From: Ascaphus truei
Taxonomy: Eukaryota > Chordata > Amphibia > Anura > Ascaphidae
Assembly: GCA_036426205.1 (NCBI GenBank)
Contig: CM071568.1
Location: 41,418,784 to 41,482,783 of the forward strand
DNA length: 64,000 nucleotides
Reading direction: 5' to 3'
A model generated the notes under the pieces. That model did no database searches and was not told the origin of the DNA. It saw only the letters and a list, made by a program, of their open reading frames with translations. Shown here in pieces: positions 31,640-43,862 of this stretch (position 1 is its first letter; each line of letters starts with the position of its first letter). A program made the translations under genes and the position numbers.

Positions 31640-31996
31640 CGACTAGCACCCTCTCTATCCTCCTTTAAGACCCACCTTAAGATACACTTTGCTTAAAGAA
31701 GCATATGAGTAGCACCGTAGATATTACTATACACATGATACATAGAGCTTGGCCCCTGCAGACGCGCTTTCCAAAATGCCCTCCTACTGTTTCTGTACGT
31801 TCCACCTACATACCAATTAGATTGTAAGCTCCTCGGGGCAGGGACTCCTCTTCCTAAATGTTACTTTTATGTCTGAAGCAATTATTCCCATGACCCGTTA
31901 TTTGTATTTGTTATTTATATGATTGTCACATGTATTACTACTGTGAAGCGCTATGTACATTAATGGCGCTATATAAATAAAGACATACAATACAAA
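31640..31996 (+). mobile_element. L2-like LINE 3' tail
   Basis: A frame fragment SFKTHLKIHFA plus stop precedes AGATTGTAAGCTCCTCGGGG, CAGGGACTCCTCTTCC and a terminal AAGCGCTATGTACATTAATG, GCGCTATATAAATAAA. These are recurrent 3'-end words of L2-like non-LTR elements. No RT core is present. Confidence 0.6.
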
Positions 31997-33830
31997 ATGT
32001 TCTTAATTTTTCATGAAGCGACCTGCACGAGATTCAGACCTCTCTATTCTGCACCACACTAATCCAACATTCACTTCTTGTGATGTCATTTATGACACTT
32101 CCTTTGAGAGGGACCATTTGGTGGGAGGGTTTCAAAGGAGTGTGACTTTAATGTGAAATGCCTCCAAGATTGAGTTTCTTTACAATGGTATATCATCAGT
32201 GTTTGAAGTATGTTGCTAGAAAATGTAGTTACATTGTATCTTCCTTTCATCTTGAGAGAGTTGAAAGTTATATGAAACTACCCAGATAATCAGAACTTCC
32301 ACTTCCATAAATTACATTACCAAAATGGCATGCTGATGACTCCCTGTTCTCCTACTTTTAAAACATGTCATTTCAAAATGTTAGAGGGGGAGGGGGGGGA
32401 GCTAGGATTAGCAATGTTAAGCATTTTCTAAAGTCCAAATAGCCTTTGGTTGTTTCCAAATGAAAACTACTGATTCTGTGAAGGTGTAAACTCTGAAAAA
32501 ATACAACTCCGCAAGGGTCTGCTATACTGCATGGTATCAATCATAAATGTAATCAGATCTTTAATCCACCCCTTTATCTAATTTTCTGTAAATATAACAT
32601 TTGTTCATTGGGAAACTATAACTGTTATGTAACTAAGTGTGGCCTCAGGCAATCGATGTATTGTTGGTTCATGTGACAAAAGCTAATATATAGCGATATC
32701 AACAATGCTGAGAGGTGAGACTGGGATTCTGAGAAGCACAGTATTGATTGAGCCATTTGAAATATGACAATGTACAAACCATATGTTTTTAAAATTAAAT
32801 ATACATTTAAAAATTCCATGAAACTAAATGAGTGTAACATTTAATTAATTTTAGAAAGGTATTCTACTATTTGCTCTCGTTTCTGTATTTGTCTTGTTGC
32901 TTTAACACATTGCATGTTATAATGCAATCTATGAGATAGAAACAATACCAGGGGACCTAATTAAATTAAAAGTAATTACCGGTTGTGTAGATACTGCATT
33001 CAATTGAGCAGTAGGAAGTTGATATTTTGTCATCCACAGTTTATCTCCGTGCAGAATGCACAATTCATCTGACCTATTATTAATGAGCTAACTTTGGTGG
33101 CCACGTAAAGTGCGGGCAGTTTTTGGGAGAAGACAAATTAAGGAAATTGAAAGATACAATGGTTTTTCTGCCTCTGGTACTGATTTTTTCATTTTTCTTT
33201 CTTTTGTAATCACTTTCTCACAAAGGGCTCTTATTCCCACATATTAACACTTTGGATTCTAGTGAGTCTAGAATACATTGCATTAAGGATTGGTTAAAAA
33301 TAGGTAGGTTAAAAATGTGAACTTTGTTGGTTCAACGTTCGATCTATACTCCAAATAAAATGTGGGTTGAATTTACTATTCCAAGTGAAATTCAAGGGCA
33401 AAAAAAGGCTCATCCTTGGATTCAATTTTTTGCTTGTTGTGTGTTAATTTGGGTGTTTTTTTTGTAAAATGTTCAAACTTTTTGCTCAAAATGTAAACAA
33501 TGGTGGAGTAAAATAAGTAAATGCAAGATTGTATGCAAAGTAAATAATCAGATTACATTATTTTTATTATCTTTTGGCCTGTGTCATTTTTTAGAAGCAA
33601 GGGAAATGAAAGTTGGTGCATTGCTAACTACTGTTTATACTGTATTAACAGTTTTGCATGTTACTCAAGATGGGTAATATTGTCAAAGTCTGTTTCCTAG
33701 AATTTCCCTAGCTTTCCATTAAAAATCCATTCTGCGGTGTAAATTCTGTAACGAATTGTTCCAGTTTCAATCCATGCGGTTCAATCAAAAACGGCCATAG
33801 GATACAATCTGTTGAGAGATTTGCAGAATT
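31997..33830. other. Unassigned AT-rich stretch
   Basis: No supported coding or structural feature. Simple A/T runs only. Confidence 0.6.
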
Positions 33831-33984
33831 CAATCTGCGGATTCCGCAATCCGATGGAGGATTTTGGCATACAATATGCGGATTCAGAAATCCATTGGAG
33901 GATTTTTAAGAATCCTCAAACGGATTGTGGAATCCGCGGATTGCATGCCAAAATCCTCCAATGGATTGCGGAATCCGCAGATTG
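33831..33984. repeat. 154-bp imperfect palindrome
   Basis: Starts CAATCTGCGGATTCCGCAAT and ends with its complement, centred near 33907. Both arms contain GGAGGATTTT(G) and ATCCGCGGATT-type words, so each arm is itself rich in short inverted repeats. It can fold into one long hairpin. Confidence 0.85.
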
Positions 33985-34599
33985 GATTTTCAATGATCCG
34001 GAAAAGGCGAATCGCCTTTTTGAGGCTGATTCATGGATATCAGCGGACCAAGGGAACCGGCCAATCCGAACCGGATCCAAATCTGCAAAAACAAACACCC
34101 ATATCTACATGTTACAAATTGTTATGTATGTTTGGGGAGTGGGAGACAAAGCTAGAACCCTAAGTATTAATGTACCCGTGGATTTATATATTTCCAAAAT
34201 AGTAAACTATACAACACATGTGATCACACCTGAGATACCTAGGAAATACTGTAGATATATGTGGGTTTAGATGAGTGTTTTGGGAGGTTCATTGATCAAT
34301 TAGTTCTCTACTAAATTGATTTCTCTCTCTGTCTGTTTCTTTCTCACACAATTGTTTTGTGAATTTTCTAACTCTTTTGAAAGTTTGAGCGAAACACAGG
34401 CACACAGAATTTGTGTAAATTTGCACAGCTCTACTTTAAAAGTAATTCTAACATGTTCTTAACTATCGTAGATCAGAGAATTATTCTAGTGATCTAAGGT
34501 ATTTTAAGAATTTGTTTTGATTTCTATTTAAATAACAGGGTTTTTTTCTTTTCCAATATTGTTGCAAATAATATCCATAGTATACTTAATGTGTATACA
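33985..34599. other. Unassigned stretch
   Basis: No supported feature. Confidence 0.55.
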
Positions 34600-34822
34600 T
34601 TAAGAGAGGGAGTGGCTCAGTGAGTAAAAGACACTGAGTGACACTGGTTCAATTCCCGGTGTCGGCTCCTTGTGACCTTGAGCGTGTCATATTATCTCCC
34701 TGTGCCTCAGGCACCAAAAACATAGATTGGCAGGGACCTGTGCCTGCAAAATGTCTCTGTAAAGCGCTACGTATAACTAGCAGCGCTATACAAAAACATA
34801 CTATTATTATTATTATCCAGAC
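34600..34822 (+). mobile_element. tRNA-derived CORE-SINE with L2-like tail
   Basis: Pol III promoter boxes are visible: A box GTGGCTCAGTGA (34612-34623) and B box GGTTCAATTCC (34646-34656). The body TTGTGACCTTGAGCGTGTCA and CTCCCTGTGCCTCAGGCACC matches the CORE/MIR pattern. The tail AAAGCGCTACGTATAACTAG, CAGCGCTATACAAA, followed by (ATT)n, resembles the LINE tail at 31955-31996, fitting mobilisation by that LINE. Confidence 0.78.
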
Positions 34823-35345
34823 GCAAAATGAATATTGCTTTATATGCGGCTTAAAATTCGTTCTATTCTTTTGAAAACCATAATTGATACTCTGAGGCCA
34901 AACCATAATAAGTAGAAACATTTCTGTAAGATTACTTATAATTCCATTATTTAGCAGAGTTTGATAATCCCACATTATTGGGTTCATGTTCTATTAATAA
35001 TTTTGTTCTTCATTGATTTTACCTTTGAGATCAACCAGTTTCAAGATATCAGATTGATTTATTGCTTTTCTTTCCTACTCTAAGATTGAAGTGTTAAGGC
35101 TTTAAATTAATTTATTCTGGGTTACATGCATAGTTCCTTTAAAAATAAATGATACTATATATCTAGGACTAAATTGGCTAACAAACTGCTTCTGGTTTGA
35201 TTATTTTATGGATGATAAATACATCTATTCTATTTCAATTCTGTAGAGGTTTACAAAGGGTATCAATTGTTAAAATAATGAATGCACTGCAAGTCTATTC
35301 ACAGGAAACAGGTGGGAGTTTTTTTTCCCTAGCTACTACACATGT
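34823..35345. other. Unassigned stretch
   Basis: No supported feature. Confidence 0.55.
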
Positions 35346-35763
35346 TGGGGGAGATGTACTGTATAAACATTAAAAAAAAGTGCAAGTAAAAGTTTTTTTT
35401 TTTAAACATTGCTATATTTTCTGCTCATGTTTGGGTCAAAATAATGCATTTGCTTCTTACATCTGGTGTAAATTGTTAGCCAAAACAGGTTATGTTGCCT
35501 CAGACCTGGCAGATTTTTTTTACACCAACAAAAGATTGGAAAATACCCACAGAGACGCAGAGTTTGCTAAATCTCATAATAATGTAAGTTTCATGTAACT
35601 CCTCCCTAACTACTCCTGTTGACCCTCCCCAAATCACAAGTAGAAACACATGGTACAAAACCTGGAGCAAAGAGCTTGAGCCATTGACGCAAAGCGACGC
35701 ATGATGAAAATGATGCAATTTGCATTAATTGTGCTCCAAATTTGCTATGATACATCTCCCCCA
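35346..35763. mobile_element. MITE-like element with 13-bp terminal inverted repeats (418 bp)
   Basis: TGGGGGAGATGTA at the left and TACATCTCCCCCA at the right are exact complements. No clear target duplication could be read, so the superfamily is open. The interior is non-coding. Confidence 0.65.
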
Positions 35764-36579
35764 TTGAGTCAAACAACGGAAAAAGAAATGTGACAATCAA
35801 TGGCCATCTCTCCACATTTGGCTGGCTTGACAACGATTCTAGAACAATATTATTGCCCCATAACATACATTTATGGTTGCATAATTTGTCATTTTTAATG
35901 CATCATAGTTTAAAGAGAAACACATGTACTGTCAATATATACAAACATTTATTCATACATGTAAATTTGGTGACTTGGGACCAATATTTGGTCAGTGTAA
36001 GATTTACCTCAGTTAAAAAAAAACACGGGCTTCATGTATCAAAGGGCAAATTCCAGTGCAAGGTCGTTATTTTGTCACAACTCACAAAATACCTGCGACA
36101 GGCAGCGCCTATGTATTAATCTGAGTCTATGACGAGATGAGGGATTTATGGAGCAATTGGGAGGAGTTAGGGCAGAGGTACATTTGCATGTTGGCGCAGG
36201 TCGTTGTATGAAGGAATGTGCGGCTCGCATTACTTTTCTCTGTCCCGTTAAAGGTGGCGGAAGTCGTTTTTCGTGCAGAACACCAGCACATCATGCTCCA
36301 AATGATAAGACAGTAAAAGTATATTTCATAAATATGTCACATCTCAGATAGAAAAAAATATGTTCTTTTTAAATGCAACTGCGTTAGAGCACATGTATTT
36401 ATTGATATACTGTATAGACTAGAGCCCAAAGGGTCATGATACATTGTTCATTTTTTAGCTAGTCTGGGTTTGATTTGCATTGTTTTGGGGCACATCTTCA
36501 CCAACTCAGAGGGATTGTTTGTTTTATGTAGTTAAACCGATGTACTAGGGCTCTATGTGGTATCTTTCTTTTTAACCAC
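35764..36579. other. Unassigned stretch
   Basis: No supported gene; GGCTTCATGTATCAAAGG at 36028 looks like another repeat end but has no partner. Confidence 0.5.
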
Positions 36580-36583
36580 TTAA

Positions 36584-36904
36584 AGCTGCAGTTCAGGCAA
36601 TATCCTGCACATGTGCTTTTTTTTAATAAATCAGTTCTGTAGTAAGAAAAAATACTTTTAGCATTTTCTGTTTTAAAAAACAACAACTTTGAAAGACCAA
36701 TTTTCTTGTATTCTATTTTAACAAGCATGCTTGTTCCTATGGCAACGATTTATATTCCCCATATTTAAAGATGTCGCCAAACTTTGCCGATCAATAGACG
36801 GAGAACGAATTAACCGGCAGCTATGCAGTTCTTTAGGTAATAAGAGATTGCCCACATGAAACTATTGAAGTAAAAAAATAAATTAAAAAGACTGAACTGC
36901 AGCT
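36584..36904. mobile_element. MITE with TTAA target duplication (321 bp)
   Basis: Perfect 13-bp inverted termini AGCTGCAGTTCAG / CTGAACTGCAGCT flanked by TTAA (36580-36583, 36905-36908). TTAA targets are used by piggyBac and Kolobok; the termini lack the C/G-rich piggyBac start, so I favour Kolobok, weakly. Non-coding. Confidence 0.8.
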
Positions 36905-37787
36905 TTAATAGGAATTACATAATTAAAATAGTATCAATATTTCTAACCCTATGTAACCCTGCTGCATTGATTGTACACATTGCTGTTTAAGATCACTATC
37001 AATTACTTGCCAATGTCTATTGTTTATTTTGTTTTTATTTCGGGTGTGCTTGGTTGTAGTTGGGAATTTTGTGGTCTTTTTTTATGTGGCTTGGAAATAA
37101 AGTGTAATCATTTTATATAGTTTCTATACATTCGAGTGCTGTATCATGGGCGCTCTTTTACCCTTAATCTTTGGAGTCTGTGATCAAGTGACAAAAAAAA
37201 TAGTCATTTATTAGGCTTTATGTTAGCACAATCTTTTTATTATACAAGTCTTCACTGAGTTTGCAGAAATACACCCCATTCCCGTGTGAAATTCCCATAT
37301 CTGTGTGGGGGAACTTACAATATAAATCACATAACCCCTCAGGATAAAAATATAAAATGCACAGAATATACAGAAAAAACACTACTAATTTATGTTATTT
37401 TGTGTCCTCTCCTTCTTCATGTTCAACATACGTTTTGTGTGAAGTCTGACGGATATCACTACTTTGCTTCATGAACTGATTGTATACAGTAGTAGTGTGG
37501 ATTGTTCCTAATGAACAAAGTAGCAAATAACTTATGGATCACACTGTGCTCTATTATAGTGTCCCAGCTGATCCGAGAATGAGGTGTTAGTTGTTGTCAG
37601 ACAGGCTTAAGTGATGGTAGTATAAGCCTAATGCATCTCTCTAAACCCTTGTTACTTGCTGTTATTTTAGTACAGTATGTTGTTTAACTTTTGATTTTTT
37701 ACCAAATAAGTTTAGGAATTGAACAACCTCCCAATTTTAAAGGAATCTTATATTGTTGTATTAATTCCAAAGATTATTGCCAAACTG

Positions 37788-37848
37788 ATTATATATATAT
37801 AATATATATATATATATGTGTGTGTGTATGTATGTATATATATATATC
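37788..37848. repeat. (TA)n(TG)n microsatellite
   Basis: Runs of TA, then TG, then TA dinucleotides. Confidence 0.9.
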
Positions 37849-39342
37849 TCAAACTCCTTTTACGCGGTGTATCCTCCTATATTTATGAATATTCTCAGAT
37901 TACTGCAATGGCATTGTATCATTGAGTACAAATGAATGCTTACAAGAATGTATGGTGTGTATGGAATAAATGTGGATTTTTCAGATATCACACACATTTA
38001 ATGGAAATAGGAAATAGAATTTTAATAGAAATTTTAACTAAACATCTTGAAACAAAACGAGACATATATTTTAATTGAATTCCTGACTTAAATTACAGTA
38101 AACCTTTATAAATCATTAGGAATCAGTTTGAAAACTGCTCTTGCTTTTACCCGTATTACAAATACAGAGGTAAGCTTTTACAGCTCCAGATAAGTGTTAA
38201 TAAATTACCCGAATTTCAAAATTAATGGCTGCCCGGCTGCTTAAGGGAGATATCATTGTGTTTCATGAATATTTTGATTTTGTGATTAGATCAAAATGCA
38301 TTGAATTCCTAAACAGCCATACCCAAGGTCTGCTGATCATAAACTGTTCTCTTTTAAATAAATTATATTCCTCACAAATCTGCTGATATGGAATAATTAG
38401 AAATTGGTTGCCTGCATTTACTACAATATTTGCATGACTTTAGATCTCCACCTACTGATCTGGAGGCTGGCAGCAAATGTACATTTTGTACATTTCTAAA
38501 TATACCTTGCCGGTAGAGATAATGGTTTATATTGTGATGGTAAGGAGGGTTTGTATTTGCAAGAAAAACAAAGAAGTGTCACTTGCCAGTTCTGGAAGAC
38601 ATTGATTAGCCTGGTTATGTCATTCCTATTCAGAACTTATTATTTACAGCTTCCCTGTTTCCTTTCCTTTGTGGGAGATAAAAATCTGTATCTTGTAAAC
38701 TGCAGAACGTGTGTCTATTTTCTCTCTCTCTCTCTTTTTTTTTTTTTCTTTTGGAGCTACATTTGAAGCATATTGAAATAATGTAGCCTTGGGTAGCACC
38801 ACAATATTAATCAGAATTGGTATTATGACGTATTCCGCTTATTTTAAGGGAAAGCGTTTAATACTGTGTATAGATGTATAATATATACTGAAAAGTCATG
38901 CCTTTGTTTATAAAAAAAATGTACAGTATCTTTTTTTGTGTGCACAAAAAACACAGCACATTCATATAAACAATATTAAAAAGCAGAAAAAACTTGGAGT
39001 CCTGGTGGTTTGCTTTGAGTGGTCGGCTTTTTTAATTCTGTTAGATTCTACAGTGTAAAGTACAAAATTCACTTAGTACATATTCTTTAGACACATACTG
39101 TTTGTAGCAAAAGTAGTGACATTTTAGGGTCCCCTGACCCATCCTCCTCAATCTTTTTTTTTTTTTTTTTTTTAATGTACAAATGATTATGTATTTTTCT
39201 ATGGAACCACTCTTCAACTACTAGTTTCAAACCCCAATATTGGCTGTGCCCTGTCACTATTTCTTTTAATATTTTGAGATTTACATGCAGTTACCTGCAT
39301 GTATTATGTAATGTTACTGCACCAGATATTAACAGGGTTTCT

Positions 39343-39344
39343 GT

Positions 39345-39394
<50 letters not shown>

Positions 39395-39404
39395 TATATA
39401 TATG
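39343..39404. repeat. A-run followed by (TA)n
   Basis: Poly-A of about 15 bases followed by AT dinucleotides with one CC interruption. Confidence 0.9.
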
Positions 39405-39473
39405 TGCTATTCCCTCCCATCTTGTTTTAAGTGCATGGTACTATACCACTTTTTGGACTATCTGTCCAACTTA

Positions 39474-40110
39474 AGGGCCTTATTCTATATGCTCTGAATC
39501 AGGCATGCTTGAACTGCAATTGGTCCAAAACGCGTATTGATTCAGTGGGTGTTTTCGCCTGATAACAGTCCAAACAGACACTTCGGACTATATTGAATAA
39601 TCCTCTAAATTACAAAATTACGACATTTATGTGGTACATAGTGATGTATATTCACCTGGCAATTAATTAAAAAAAACTGACTACAGCAATGAATAGTAAG
39701 TATTAATAAATAAAAAAACAGTGCTTCCACTGCAGCCACGGATTCTGGGTAATGACATGCAAATGAGCACAGTCACTCTTTACTTCTTATCCATATGTAC
39801 TGTATTAATAAATAATTTAATTGAGTACCAATATAATCCCAAGTGCCATTTTATCTGATTTTTTAGTAATGTACATTTTATTTTAAAGAAATATGTTCAC
39901 TGCAGTTTGCATAGTGTTTCCCACTTTCTAAATGTAATATTATTGCAAAATACCACTATAATCCTTAGAGTATGTAGTTAACAATAATGTAACAGTATGC
40001 TCTAATTTGAAGTGCTTTGTCTGTCAGACAAATAAAATAAAAGTATTACTAAGAAATATAGTGAAAAATAATATGTCTATTAATATATTCATGTGGCATT
40101 TTATGTGACT
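39474..40110 (+). repeat. Dispersed repeat, copy 1
   Basis: Shares with 41050-41455 the words TTGAACTGCAATTGGT, GTAATATTATTGC and ATATTCATGTGGCATT in the same order. The left part has inverted ends (TTATTCTATAT / ATATTGAATAA, 39480-39601), so a MITE-like unit begins it. Confidence 0.7.
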
Positions 40111-40148
40111 TTCTGTCAATATTTCCTCTCGCAATACTCCCCGTAGCC

Positions 40149-40592
40149 TGTAGAACACACAGAGGAGTCAAGTTCAGGCCATGGCTGGTAGTAAATTGAA
40201 TCTTCAAGGAGGACAGTTTCCATCTTAGTTTAAGATATATAAACCCCACTCAGCCTGCTAGTTGTTGCTTGTCAACTTGTTGTACCTGAGCAGCAGTCTC
40301 TTGTCACCTGCTCTTTTTCTTTCCCAGGCTACCATTATTTAGCATCTAGCTCGGTAGCCTTTACAGGTACCTTTTGTTTTGCCTTGTATTCCATTTGCAC
40401 TTCTTGCCTCGTGCCTCTTTGTTTTTCCCCGACTACCTCACCTTTTGCACCGGGGTCTGTAGACTTTATAGATCCAGTTTTGTTTGGCCTTATTCATTAA
40501 TTACCTTGGTGTGAGCATTGAACACTATCTATTGAACTTATTTCAGTTTCTTGTTGTTTTTGGGGTTTCGTGTTACCTCCGAGTGTTCTACA
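40149..40592 (+). mobile_element. 5' LTR of a gypsy-like element (444 bp)
   Basis: Starts TGTAGAACAC and ends GTGTTCTACA, a perfect 10-bp inverted pair. A TATATAAA lies at about 40237 and CTCAGCCTGCTAG follows, a likely U3/R transition. A gag-like remnant follows directly. Confidence 0.7.
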
Positions 40593-41047
40593 GTCCTGAT
40601 AGATTGACAAGTCCAAGTAATCGGTCACTCCTAGGTTCATGGGTCCCCACCGGCATATGGCTGCCTAATCTAGCCAAAACCTTACAAGACATTCAGGGAG
40701 ATTTGTCTGAAACCTTGCATGACATGCACAGAGAATTGTCAGCATGCAGAGTAGCTATAGTGGGTTAACTTCTAGATTGGATAGTTTGCAGGCTCAGGTA
40801 ACACCCTTAACTATTGGAAGGCTGTCACAAACCATTCCTTCTTCCCCCACGTTTACTCCATAGGGGCCTCCTGACCCTCAAGCACCCAGATGGACACCAC
40901 CCATTCTGCATTGCTGCCTCACTGCTATTCCTTTAGCTTAGCGTCATCAGAGCGGTATTTCAGGAATCCCCAGAAGTATCAGATTCTTTTGACCCAGTTT
41001 CAACTTCCTTTCTTAGTCAGGTTTATGGCTTTCCTGAACCCCAATCA
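40593..41047 (+). pseudogene. Gypsy gag remnant
   Basis: Frame pieces read NLAKTLQDIQGDLSETLHD (helical gag start) and later RYFRNPQKYQILLTQFQL, the gypsy gag pattern of -F-GDP--Y--FL-QC-L. Stops interrupt it and no further gag or pol follows. Confidence 0.55.
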
Positions 41048-41049
41048 AA

Positions 41050-41455
41050 TGTAGTGTTTATTATATCCTACAGGCCTGCTTGAACTGCAATTGGTTGAAA
41101 CCCCCTATTGACTTCAATGGGAGTTTTCCCCTCAAAACTGTCTGAACGGCCACTTTGGATCATATTGAATAATGATCTAAGTACTGTAATAAAACCACCA
41201 TGTTTATGTGGTATATAGAGATGTATGTTCAAAAATATATGTTAAATCCAGTTTGCACGGTGTTTCCCATTTTCTAAATGTAATATTATTGCCAACTACC
41301 ACTATGATTTTTACAGTATGTATTTAACAGTAACATAACAGTGTGCTCTAATTTGAACTGCTTTGTGTGTGAGACAAATGAAAAAAAAATATTAATGATA
41401 AATAAAGTGAAAAGTAATGTGTCTTAATATATTCATGTGGCATTGTATGTTACTT
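41050..41455 (+). repeat. Dispersed repeat, copy 2
   Basis: Second copy of the 39474-40110 repeat, shorter because of internal deletion. The two copies now flank the gypsy LTR-gag remnant. Confidence 0.7.
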
Positions 41456-41643
41456 TTGCTAATGTAGGTGGTATTTTGAGAGTAACGTTTTCCCTATTCC
41501 TAAAGCAATATGTTATACAATTACAGAAGTTATGTTCAGAACTTTAGCATTATCTAAATATACCAATTTTATATTGGTATTATTATTATTATTATTACTC
41601 TCAACCATTAGACCTTATAATTTAACTTTTATTAATTGGGACC

Positions 41644-42043
41644 TGTGACAGGGTGAATGGACGTCACCAGCCATATACCTGGCAGACCTATGTTTAGTTT
41701 TGCAGTGCAGCAGTGACGAGGTTAAGTTTCAGGTGAGAGGGCTGCTTAATTAGTCTGATACCAGCTGCCTCCTCAAGGTGTTTAAAAACCCCCAGGCTGT
41801 ACACACATGCACTCTAGCTGGTCAAGAGATAGGAGTGAAATGCTGAAGTAAAGATTACTACTACAAGGTCTGTCTTCAAAGTATATGTTTTGATGAACTG
41901 TCTGTGTTCTACATGCTGAAAAGAAGCTGTCTTGTTTTTGTATGCTGAAAAAGCTGTTTTGTTTTTGTGTGCTGTATTTTTAAAGGCTCAATAAATAAGC
42001 CTTATCAAGAGAACCCGCGTGTGGTTGCATGTACCCTGAAACA
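41644..42043 (+). mobile_element. 5' LTR of Gmr1-like gypsy element (400 bp)
   Basis: Starts TGTGACAGGG and ends CCTGAAACA. AATAAA lies at 41990-41995. A TGG-initial primer-binding-site candidate, TGGTGTCAGAAGTGGCGG, follows 2 bp after the end (42046). Internal near-repeats of ATGCTGAAAA and GCTGTTTTGTTTTTGT lie at 41910-41970. Confidence 0.75.
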
Positions 42044-42116
42044 TATGGTGTCAGAAGTGGCGGGATGTTAAGAGGCCCCTGCAGTTGAAGGGCCACACAC
42101 ACACAAAAAAATAATA

Positions 42117-42850
42117 ATGAGAAAAAGAAAAATGGAAGAATTTTTAAAAGAGTTTCTGTGCGAGCAGACAAGACAGCAGGGACTGTTAATGCAGGAGCAG
42201 ACCAAACAGCCGGGACAGTTAATGTAGGAGCAAGCCCAACTACTGTTGCAGCAGCAAACCCAGCTCCTAACCCAGCAGCAGGCAGCACCGGATGAGCGGA
42301 TGGCCAGGATGCTGACCCAATTCCAGGGGTCTGCCAGTCCAGAACTTGCAAACAAACCCCCGGTCCTCCTGAGGAAAATGGCTCCGAACAAGGATCCAGG
42401 GGCTTTTTTACTGACGTTTGAAAGGGTTGCCGAAGCTCAAGGCTGGTCTGCAGATCGCTGGGCAACTGCTTTGGCCCCGCTCCTCATAGGAGAAGCCCAG
42501 GCCTCATATCAGGGCCTCCCAGCAGATCAGGCAATGGACTACCAACAAGTAAAAGCCGCCATACTGGATCGCTTAGGTCTGACCCCAGAGACCTACCGGC
42601 AGCAGTTCAGGAACCTGAAGTACACCGCTAAGATGAGACACCGGGTCCTCGCTCAGCGGTTATTGGACATGTGAACTCGCTGGATACCCGAGGAGCGCAC
42701 TAAGGAGGCAATTCTTGAGCAAGTTGTTTTGGAACAATTCCTACAGATAATACCCCCTTCAGCACACTCGTGGCACACTCGTGGGTAAAACGTCATGCTG
42801 CTGAAACTTTAGCTTTGGCGGTTGAGAACTTCCTTGAGGCCGAGGATCAG
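42117..42850 (+). pseudogene. Gmr1-like gag with SCAN-type capsid domain, broken
   Basis: The frame opens at ATG 42117, with an in-frame TAG at 42225 and a TGA at 42672 where related elements have Cys. A Gln-rich start (LLQQQTQLLTQQQ) leads to the capsid part NKDPGAFLLTFERVAEAQGW and QASYQGL, then the SCAN-like block FRNLKYTAKMRHRVLAQRLL, EERTKEAILEQVVLEQFLQ, HSWVKRHAAETL, VENFLEAED. An 11-bp tandem duplication of GCACACTCGTG (42762-42783) causes a frame shift. SCAN domains of vertebrate zinc-finger proteins are thought to derive from Gmr1-like gag. Confidence 0.82.
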
Positions 42851-43700
42851 GCGAGTGCCCTGGACCTGACGGATCCAACTTCACCGGCACTTGCGGACAC
42901 CCAAAAAGGGAGATCGGAAAAACGGGGAAACTACGGCCCCTCCATACGCATCCGCCAAGTGCCACGAAACGAGCAGTCCTTCCAACAAAGAAGAAGTCAA
43001 AACGCCGGGCACCGCCGAGACCCTCATCCCCTTCCTGATGTCGGCTCATCGCCAAATAAGAGGAACTTCAGAGGATGTCGCACACAGGACCCATCGGAGG
43101 TCTGGTCTCCAGTATCCAGTCCCGCTGAGCGGTATCCACGGCACCCTCCGGCAAGGGAACCCTCTCCATGTTCAGCCTGCGGAGAACAAGGCTACCGTCA
43201 TGTGGACTGTCCACAGATGGAATGCTCCTTCAGCAGGACTGTCGCCTCTGCCTTCCCCAGAGAAAGTGGCAAGCCCTGGCTACTTCCAGTCCAGATTGGT
43301 GGTAAAACTGTCCAGGCCCTTATAGATTCAGGTTCTGGAAAAACGCTGGTCTTCCGGGAACTGTAACCGCCTGACGTGCTTTCCTTTGACTCCCCATGGA
43401 GTATAGAGTGTATACACGGCAATGTAAAAGGGTATCCGACGGCCAAAATCCTGCTACAGGTGAAAGGTCAGGAGGCCAGGATCGAAGTAGGAGTCGCTCT
43501 TTGGCTCCCTGCCCCCGTTTTGCTCGACCGTGACTGGCCTTTCTTTTCAAACCTAATGGCTCCAGTCTCTCAGGAGGAGCCTCATTCTCTGACTCAGGAG
43601 AAACCTGGTAAACTGTTCCCCTTTTTGGCCGACCTGTTCCCCAGGTTCCAAAGACTCGGAGGCAAAGACGCTGTGACAAACAGTACTGGTTGCAGAAATC
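42851..43700 (+). pseudogene. Gmr1-like zinc knuckle and aspartic protease
   Basis: The zinc knuckle reads CSACGEQGYRHVDC at about 43170-43212, with Tyr at the His position. The protease active site reads ALIDSGSGKTLVF near 43316-43357 (DSG), with a flap-like region HGNVKGYPTAKI and VLLDRDWPF farther on. A TAA at 43364 and a frame shift separate the two parts. Confidence 0.72.
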
Positions 43701-43862
43701 TGGGACTCAAGGTGGCCATACTAATAGGCATAAGTCACAAGTCATGACTGGGGATGGCCAGAAAGGGGAGAGATAGGCCCTGGAGATTTACCAGAGCTAT
43801 GTCTCCCTGATTTTCACCAGAGGCAGAGGGAAGACCCAGTCCTGGCCAAACAATATGATAAC

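Larger units (their letters stand above)
36909..39473. other. Unassigned AT-rich stretch with microsatellites
   Basis: Contains TA/TG microsatellites at 37788-37848 and 39343-39404 and a T-run at 39153-39173. No coding frame shows motifs. This is the longest stretch without an identifiable element. Confidence 0.6.

Noticed and set aside
34612..34656. tRNA gene, suggested by A and B boxes.
   Set aside because: No acceptor stem closes and the sequence continues into a CORE body and LINE-like tail; it is a SINE.
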